A DNA stretch of 22,268 bases from Candidatus Desantisbacteria bacterium CG2_30_40_21 (GTDB taxonomy: Bacteria > UBA9089 > CG2-30-40-21): assembly GCA_001873945.1 (NCBI GenBank), contig MNYI01000065.1:1-22268 (forward strand). Direction: 5' to 3'. Within the stretch, counting starts at the first letter, position 1. Every line of letters begins with the position of its first letter. A program made the position numbers and the translations under genes. Under the pieces are notes generated by a model. That model saw nothing but the letters and a program-made list of their open reading frames with translations. It was not told the DNA's origin and searched no databases. Positions 21,734-22,268 of the stretch are shown one piece after another.

Positions 21734-21815
21734 GTCCGGAGACGGACATCCTCGATCGGGGACTGAAACTATTTGCAAGCAGGATGCTTGCAGTACTATT
21801 CGGAGACTGACAACC
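21734..21815 (+). CRISPR. CRISPR mini-array 3: one intact repeat and a decayed second repeat
   Basis: Repeat 21734-21769 is identical to the first copy of array 1. A 28-nt spacer-like stretch follows (21770-21797) containing the hairpin GCAAGC-AGGAT-GCTTGC. Then CGGAGACTGACAACC (21801-21815) matches 13 of 15 bases of repeat positions 4-18, read as a decayed second repeat. After that comes CGTGAACGGTTA, a dispersed element also near 220. Confidence 0.65.
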
Positions 21816-21881
21816 GTGAACGGTTATGAATTCTGACTTCCGCATTCTGAATTCCGCATTCCGTATTAAAGGCAGGAGATT
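21816..21881. other. Spacer with simple TTCTGA/TTCCGCATT repeats
   Basis: GAATTCTGACTTCCGCATT and CTGAATTCCGCATTCCG are degenerate direct repeats of the kind found in dispersed intergenic elements. It leads into GGCAGGAGATT, the ribosome binding site of the last gene. Confidence 0.4.
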
Positions 21882-22268
21882 ATGGAAAAATTCAAAGCCC
21901 TTCGTTGGCATCGTCTCTCTGTAATCTTTAAGAACATCCGTCTCATCAATTCCAGCAAGGCATCGCCGTTTGAGGCTGTTCAGGCAATCGTCAAAGGTGT
22001 TACGAGCTCTGTTGAAGGCTCCTATGACCCGGAGTCTTCTCCCGTCTTCTTCCATGTCAAGGACAAATGGTATAACTTTCAACTGCGTAAATATGGCGAC
22101 ATTCCTGTAGAGATCATCTTCTGCCGCAAGGATAGCGAATATGTCATGAAATGGCAGGATGCTCTGAAAGAGTATATGTCAAACCCTTCCACAGGCAAGA
22201 ACTTTGACATCGTATATCCTGGAAAGGTTGAACCCTCACCCCGTCCCTCACCCATGAGGAGAGGGAGA
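21882..22268 (+). CDS. Unrecognised protein, 5' part, runs off the window
   Basis: From ATG 21882 (AGGAG 6 nt upstream) 129 codons are open to the window end. The protein begins MEKFKALRWHRLSVIFKNIR; later parts are FHVKDKWYNFQLRKYGD, IPVEIIFCRKDSEYV and FDIVYPGKVE. I cannot assign it. Position next to cas2 and a leader, and a RAMP-like alternation of strands, make an adaptation or Cas6-like role (for example the front of a Cas6-RT-Cas1 protein) a guess only. Codons are richer in C (ATC, CTC, GTC) than neighbouring genes, suggesting separate origin. The last 13 codons translate a dispersed repeat (PSPRPSPMRRGR), so the gene may be broken here. Confidence 0.5.
   Translation, partial: MEKFKALRWHRLSVIFKNIRLINSSKASPFEAVQAIVKGVTSSVEGSYDPESSPVFFHVKDKWYNFQLRKYGDIPVEIIFCRKDSEYVMKWQDALKEYMSNPSTGKNFDIVYPGKVEPSPRPSPMRRGR
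22233..22268. repeat. Dispersed CCCTCACCC palindromic element, left part, cut by the window end
   Basis: CCCTCACCCCGTCCCTCACC followed by CATGAGGAGAGGGAGA: C-rich then G-rich arms that can pair (CCCTCACC / GAGGAGAGGG). Translated in the frame of the last gene it gives PSPRPSPMRRGR, a peptide typical of repeats misread as coding. Confidence 0.6.

Overview
The window is about 22.3 kb of AT-leaning bacterial chromosome (my impression is roughly 40% G+C). The organism is probably Gram-negative or diderm: it has a type IV pilus retraction ATPase and a phosphoheptose isomerase. TGA and TAG both end intact genes, so the standard bacterial code is in use. I cannot name the phylum. The abundant short dispersed repeats and gene order suggest a little-cultured, metagenome-type lineage.

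Bases 1-14090 are a conserved housekeeping block. A REP-associated (Y1/IS200-like) transposase fragment on the minus strand is followed by pilT, gmhA, a HIT-family nucleotide hydrolase, der, thiC, pyrG, a small one-TM protein, a minus-strand coiled-coil protein, tig, clpP, clpX and hppA (membrane pyrophosphatase). tig-clpP-clpX is the classical protein quality-control cluster. Three promoters have exactly the form TTGACA-17 nt-TAAAAT. Gaps between genes are filled with purine-rich tandem or dispersed repeats and hairpins, some of which supply the ribosome binding site of the next gene.

Bases 14090-22268 are an accessory defence island built round a decayed type III-B (Cmr) CRISPR-Cas locus. 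Order: a cas2-like 3' tail, leader 1 and mini-array 1 (two spacers); a YD/RHS-repeat remnant; HEPN-MNT toxin-antitoxin pair 1; leader 2 and mini-array 2 (one spacer, cut in its second repeat); a broken unrecognised gene; cmr1 (in-frame TGA); a deletion-fused cas10/cmr3/cmr4 relic; cmr5 (frameshift); cmr6 (in-frame TAG); a REP doublet; a truncated CARF-type gene; an apparently complete csx3 ring-nuclease gene; an S23/four-helix-bundle gene between inverted repeats; a truncated cas2; HEPN-MNT pair 2, which starts inside cas2; a second cas2-like 3' tail, leader 3 and mini-array 3; and the 5' end of an unrecognised gene.

Functionally, the Cmr interference complex cannot be made from this copy. 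The Cas10 catalytic part is gone, so no cyclic-oligoadenylate signal would be produced here, yet csx3 and both HEPN-MNT pairs are intact. The most interesting signals are: the three near-identical leaders, whose promoter spacer holds a hairpin with compensatory changes; the cas2-like coding tails directly before two leaders; the -1 slippery heptamer exactly at the cmr5 frame break; and the HEPN-MNT pairs whose start codons lie inside broken host genes.
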